Assembly (NCBI RefSeq): GCF_000003815.2
Contig: NC_049979.1
Location: 34,942,600 to 35,006,599, forward strand
Origin: Branchiostoma floridae
Lineage: Eukaryota > Chordata > Leptocardii > Amphioxiformes > Branchiostomatidae
Reading direction: 5' to 3'
Length of the DNA: 64,000 nucleotides
Shown here one piece after another: positions 59,815 through 64,000 of this stretch. A program made the position numbers and the translations under genes. Each line of letters opens with the position of its first letter. Position 1 is the stretch's first letter. The notes under the pieces are model-generated. The model made no database searches. It was not told the origin of the DNA and was given only the letters and a program-made list of their open reading frames with translations.

Positions 59815-60118
59815 CCGCAGACATAAAGTCCACGCACTTACAGTTCACGCCTGAAAAGTCCACAGCATCAGTAGAATACAACCATGTCTTAAGAATTTCC
59901 AAAGATCGGACTGGTATTGGTGCAGGGTAAAACAAATTAGTCTCAAGGACCTCAAAGGCTCGGACTGCTATTGACACGTCTACTGGCATCAAGTCCGCAT
60001 TTCTTGCAGTTCACCCATGAAAAGTCCATGGCAGTGGAATAAAACTTATCACCAAGGACCTCCATGGCTCGGATCAATGTTGCCGTGTCCACAGGCGTGA
60101 AGTCCACCGCCTTGGATC
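59815..60118 (-). repeat. Degenerate tandem repeat, about 130-150-bp units
   Basis: Two full units and a partial third repeat the words AAGTCC(A/G)C, CAGTTCAC(G/C)C, TGAAAAGTCCA and AAGGACCTC..GGCTCGGA. In one minus-strand frame both units give DFS-VNCK-C, so the array may once have been coding. Confidence 0.55.
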
Positions 60119-60507
60119 CCAGGTTCGAATTTTCATATCATTGAATGAAGTGCTCTTTTTTTTATTCCTTATAATGCAATTTAGTTTCTGATTGGAATAT
60201 TTACCATCTTCCATCATTGTAGTTATTTACATACCAAACACCATAACGATCCATCACCTCCCATGAGTTGCTTTCATTCAAATTTTGAAACTAAACTGGT
60301 ACCTGCATTTCCTAAAAACGGACCAAAACCTACATGTATACCACTTACTGCACCAGCTTTCTACCACCCGAAAATCACTACCATAGCAAACTTGACATAT
60401 CAAGCCCGGAAGTTCTGCTGCAGCACCAATTCAAGCCGCTAGGGGGCTCCAAAATATAGTTGTTTCCAGGTTTCTTTAATAAGCACATACCAAACATGAA
60501 TACAATC

Positions 60508-60694
60508 TAGTCTCTACCAGACTCCGGGTCGTTGGAAAACCGTAGAAATGGAACAGATAGAGGAGTAAGCCGGCCAGGGAACAGTACGTAGGTCGCGTAC
60601 TGTTCCCTGGCCGGCTACACTCCTCTGGCCGGTTTACTCCTCTATTTGTTCCATTTCTACGGTTTTCCAGCGACCCGGAGTCTGGTATAGACTA
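60508..60694. mobile_element. MULE-like foldback element
   Basis: The inverted ends are TAGTCTCTACCAGACTCCGG and its near-complement. The 9-bp duplication is AATACAATC (60,499-60,507 and 60,695-60,703). The long arms meet at a perfect-looking core GCCGGCCAGGGAACAGTACG / complement. Confidence 0.85.
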
Positions 60695-60703
60695 AATACA
60701 ATC

Positions 60704-63700
60704 CATCCAGGCCTTCTCGAGTTATGCTGGTCTTCTATACAAACACACGTACAAAACATACAAACTAAATGCTAGCGAAAACATAACCTTCCTGCCGAAG
60801 GTAAAAATGTCAAAAGTAGAGAGAACAAGTGATCGTCTCTTGAATGGAGGACAATGCCATGTTTTAATATACAGGTTTCCCATGTTCAGAGCAAAATAAC
60901 AAACTGATACATACTGCATAGACAGGTGCAACAAAATACTTAACTTCCATATGTGCCTAACAGCCAGACCTGTGAACAATCTTTTCTGTACATTCGACAG
61001 ATGAAATTTCCATAGTTCGGAGAAGTGTGGTACAAATTTCATATACTCAATTTTAAAAAGGTACTATGACCTATAAGTCTGTAAGGTTATCTTACCTCAA
61101 ATTCTGTTTGATTACAATTGGAAGAGTCGGTTCATAATATCATTTCTAAGACTTGGTGAAGGTGTGTTGAAAGCATTACAATGCTCTTAGTATTCTCAGC
61201 ATAACTAATTGTACTAAAATAAGACAACACCAATTTGATATTTCTTGGCTCTCAGATTATTGCAGGGAATCAGTAGATAAGGTGGGAGGAACAAAAAGGC
61301 CTCAAGTGAGAGCCTGAAGTTAATGCACCACAAAATCACACCCTAAAAGTGATCATTGTAAAAAAGTTACATTTTGACTTGCTTTACAAAATGAACGAAT
61401 GGAAAAGACACACAAAATCAACACCTTGTTTGTGAACAATAAGTGAACGATTGTAAAAACAAATAGTTTTGCCTTGCAATACAATATGAAGAAGGACAAG
61501 GACTTTCTTTAACGGTTGGTAATAAAATATGAGTATTTTGGGGTTTAAATTTATCTAAGATTTTTTTAATACATGGTACATCATGATCATCATTAATTTC
61601 TTTACATTAAATAAAAACACTGATGAATCTGAGAACCAGGAAATCAAATTGGTGTACATTCCCTTAAGAGCCTATAAAAAGTAACTTGACCTAGCACAAT
61701 GGTGATGGAACTCATAGGTTGCTCAGTTACCTTCCAGGTTACGTTTCATCTGGGTAACATTCAATTCTGACCACACCAACTGGAAAACTTATTCTTCCAG
61801 ATGCCTGTGACAAGTAGTATTATACGCCCAGCACCATGCCTTGTGGTACACTCACTCTATCACCCGCCCTTCCACCAGTGGCTGCAACTGCCCAAACGTT
61901 TCACAAATTGCTCAATGAATTTTAAGGAAAGTCTTTTTAGCGTCTTGTTGTCTTTCACACAATACTTTTGCATGTACATGTATGTTGTGCATCAAAGGTT
62001 GCTGAAAGAATTTCATTTACAAAGAAGAAGTTATATTGTTGTCTTTTACATGACACATTTAGAATGTACATGTTCATCACGAATCATATTTTGATAAATA
62101 AAACTAAAGGTTGCAAAAATTCGATTTTGGTCACTCATGGATTGTAGTCTAGTGGAAAAGGGGGTCTCAGGAGCCAGGGATTCTGCATTGTTTACCTTGT
62201 GCCTGCTCTAACTGACACTCCGTAGTTGATGTTAAATCAGGCTGCAAATGTTCTATGGCTGGGCCTCTTCACAGTACAGCAAAGGGGAAGTTTGAGCTTG
62301 ATGTTGCATGTGAGATCTAAGCAACTCCTTGTTGTGATCGTGACGCACATGATACAGTAATTAATTAATTAAGGCATGTAACAGGGATGGTCCTGTCGCT
62401 ACCTGTCGGAGTTATCTATTTAAGGAAGACTCGTATATATGGATATCATATGACATCATAGGATGTACTTTCAGAGCCTTTAATGACTAGTCAGTACAAG
62501 AAATACAATTTAAGAAATAAATAGCTATCATTAGTTACCCCCAAATCAATCCACGTCTACAAAGAACAGTGAAAAAAATTATTACAAGTACTACTGCCCA
62601 TTTTAGTGAAATTACATAGTCGTAATAATATCAAATTATAATGATTTGCGACCCTCTTCCTCCTTACAGACATTTTGGACAACGTCAATCTTTTCACATG
62701 ATTGTGTGCACTTCAGTTGTCATGGCAACCCTATTGTTACTCCCATGGTCCTTTCTGGCATGCGTTAGGTCATATTATGGTCCATGTGTAACACACCAGG
62801 CATGCATGCAGTAATGCTCGATCAACAGAGTCTCCCAAAAATTTTATATAAAAATACCTACAGTTTTTTGCTTCTGAGTATCTTAATGTCATAAATGAGC
62901 AACATTTCTTTGGCAGTTATGGATCATACATTCCGTTGTTAGTACACATGGCTACCTACAGAAATGCACCTACGAGTAATAGAACCTCGACCACTTCACG
63001 GACATTTGAGCGAACAATCGGGAACTTCCATAACCGCCAGGCAGACTTGCTTCCTCAAGGCCTTTCCTAGTAGGCTGTAAATTACCCCCGCCCCCGAGGT
63101 GTGGCCAAAAACCATTTGAATACACATACAACACTTTAAAATTTGATTGGAATGGGGGATGGTTCCAACAATATCACTGCACAATTCTACTTTCATTTGT
63201 CCATTCCAGTGGAAGAATTGTCCTGAACAGTAAAAGGAAAGAATTGAGGGGGGCTGGGGAAAGGGGGTGTGTCGTGGGTACATGTAGACGCCTGGCGTTT
63301 TGGGAGTTCTAATATTGGAATTACAGAGACAAACAAGATGGGAATTTTGAGTACTTCTCCATTCTCTCTGCCACAAAATGTTGGAAGCCAGGCCCACCGT
63401 AAGCTGGAATTCCCTGTACAGTTACACATGCTATACCTTATAACCCATGTAGAGACTAGCACTGGTTTACAAAGTTTTACAAATTTGGGACAAATCTTCT
63501 ACCTTAAAAAACAAAAAAAGCCAACTGCATCTGAGTGTCCGCAAGTGTCAGAAAACAGACACTCCAGAAAATTAATGAAAAATCTATCTCAACATTAAAA
63601 AGCAGGTACTATGTGCAAGAACTGTTCACAACAAGTCAAATGAGGCATTGACCAATTTTTTTTGTACTATATTCATTATTTTTTTTTTGCTGTATTAACA

Positions 63701-64000
63701 ATTGGAATTGTTCCCTGTTTTTTGTTTTCAGAACTACCACATCTGCACACAAACCAGCAAGCCATCCCCACTTCCTTTAGTGCAGAGTCACATTTCATCA
63801 TATACGTCCATCTTCTAACATTTCATTGGGTGCTAACGTCAGTTTACATCTTTCAGGATCATTTCCAGAACACTGCAAACCTTGACAGACGCTGGCAATC
63901 TAAAATTACACTACCCTTAGCACATGTAGGACTAAAAGTCTTGAAAGAAGTACATTATATGTTTGCCAAATATATAAAAAAAGCTGGTAAAAGGGGGTGC
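60704..64000. other. AT-rich region, no gene recognised
   Basis: There are several open frames of up to 133 codons on both strands, without domains, biased composition or neighbouring exons that would support them. It contains scattered AATAAA words and could be intron or UTR of a gene beyond the window. Confidence 0.4.

Noticed and set aside
60722..61042. 106-codon minus-strand frame
   Set aside because: No recognisable domain, AT-rich surroundings, no supporting splice signals; length is compatible with chance.
62996..63397. 133-codon minus-strand frame
   Set aside because: It overlaps other frames of similar length, has no domain and no consistent initiation or splice context.

Overview
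This is a eukaryotic genomic window with scaffold N-gaps, dispersed small exons with GT/AG splice sites, and many transposable-element remnants. Its most coherent content is a tandem array of three minus-strand genes, each encoding a Golgi type II glycosyltransferase of the B4GALNT1/2 family (CAZy GT12, beta-1,4-N-acetylgalactosaminyltransferase). The protein features, the intron/TE landscape (Penelope-like, RTE and CR1/L2-like LINEs, hAT/MULE/Harbinger/Tc1 derivatives, tRNA-type SINEs) and the high paralogue polymorphism suggest an invertebrate deuterostome. A lancelet (Branchiostoma) is my best guess, from general familiarity and not from a search.

Layout. Gene A has its CDS at 1,321-10,436 and its promoter at about 13,800. 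Gene B has its CDS at 18,014-26,088 and promoter at about 27,730. Gene C has its CDS at 37,317-46,242 and promoter at about 48,190. Each has an untranslated first exon behind a conserved TATA-like core and 12 coding exons. I could splice B (518 aa) and C (517 aa) from end to end without a stop. Gene A is interrupted by assembly gaps that hide exons 5, 6, 12 and the end of exon 9. B and C are the closest pair: introns, promoters and upstream DNA remain alignable by eye from about 17.2-34.1 kb to 37.0-55.05 kb. A fragment of a fourth unit edge lies at 55,238-55,345.

Because B and C (and partly A) are near-copies, one unit acts as the empty-site control for insertions in another. This gives target-site duplications for several elements: a Harbinger-like element (TTA) and a TA-inserted MITE in gene A; a hAT (8 bp) with a nested MULE-like foldback (9 bp) and a tRNA-derived SINE (12 bp) in unit C; and a CR1/L2-like LINE plus a 1.05-kb hAT-like element full of GTTAACGGTTA-type repeats downstream of C. 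A Penelope-like 3' fragment in gene A (12-bp duplication) carries hammerhead-ribozyme-like motifs, and another such motif lies at 443-484.

The spacers (13.9-17.1, 27.8-37.0, 48.2-55.2 kb) and the right end (55.2-64 kb) hold repeats, tRNA-like SINE heads, palindromic minisatellites and degraded transposons. I see no further convincing host gene there, apart from one weak candidate exon at 34,390-34,581.
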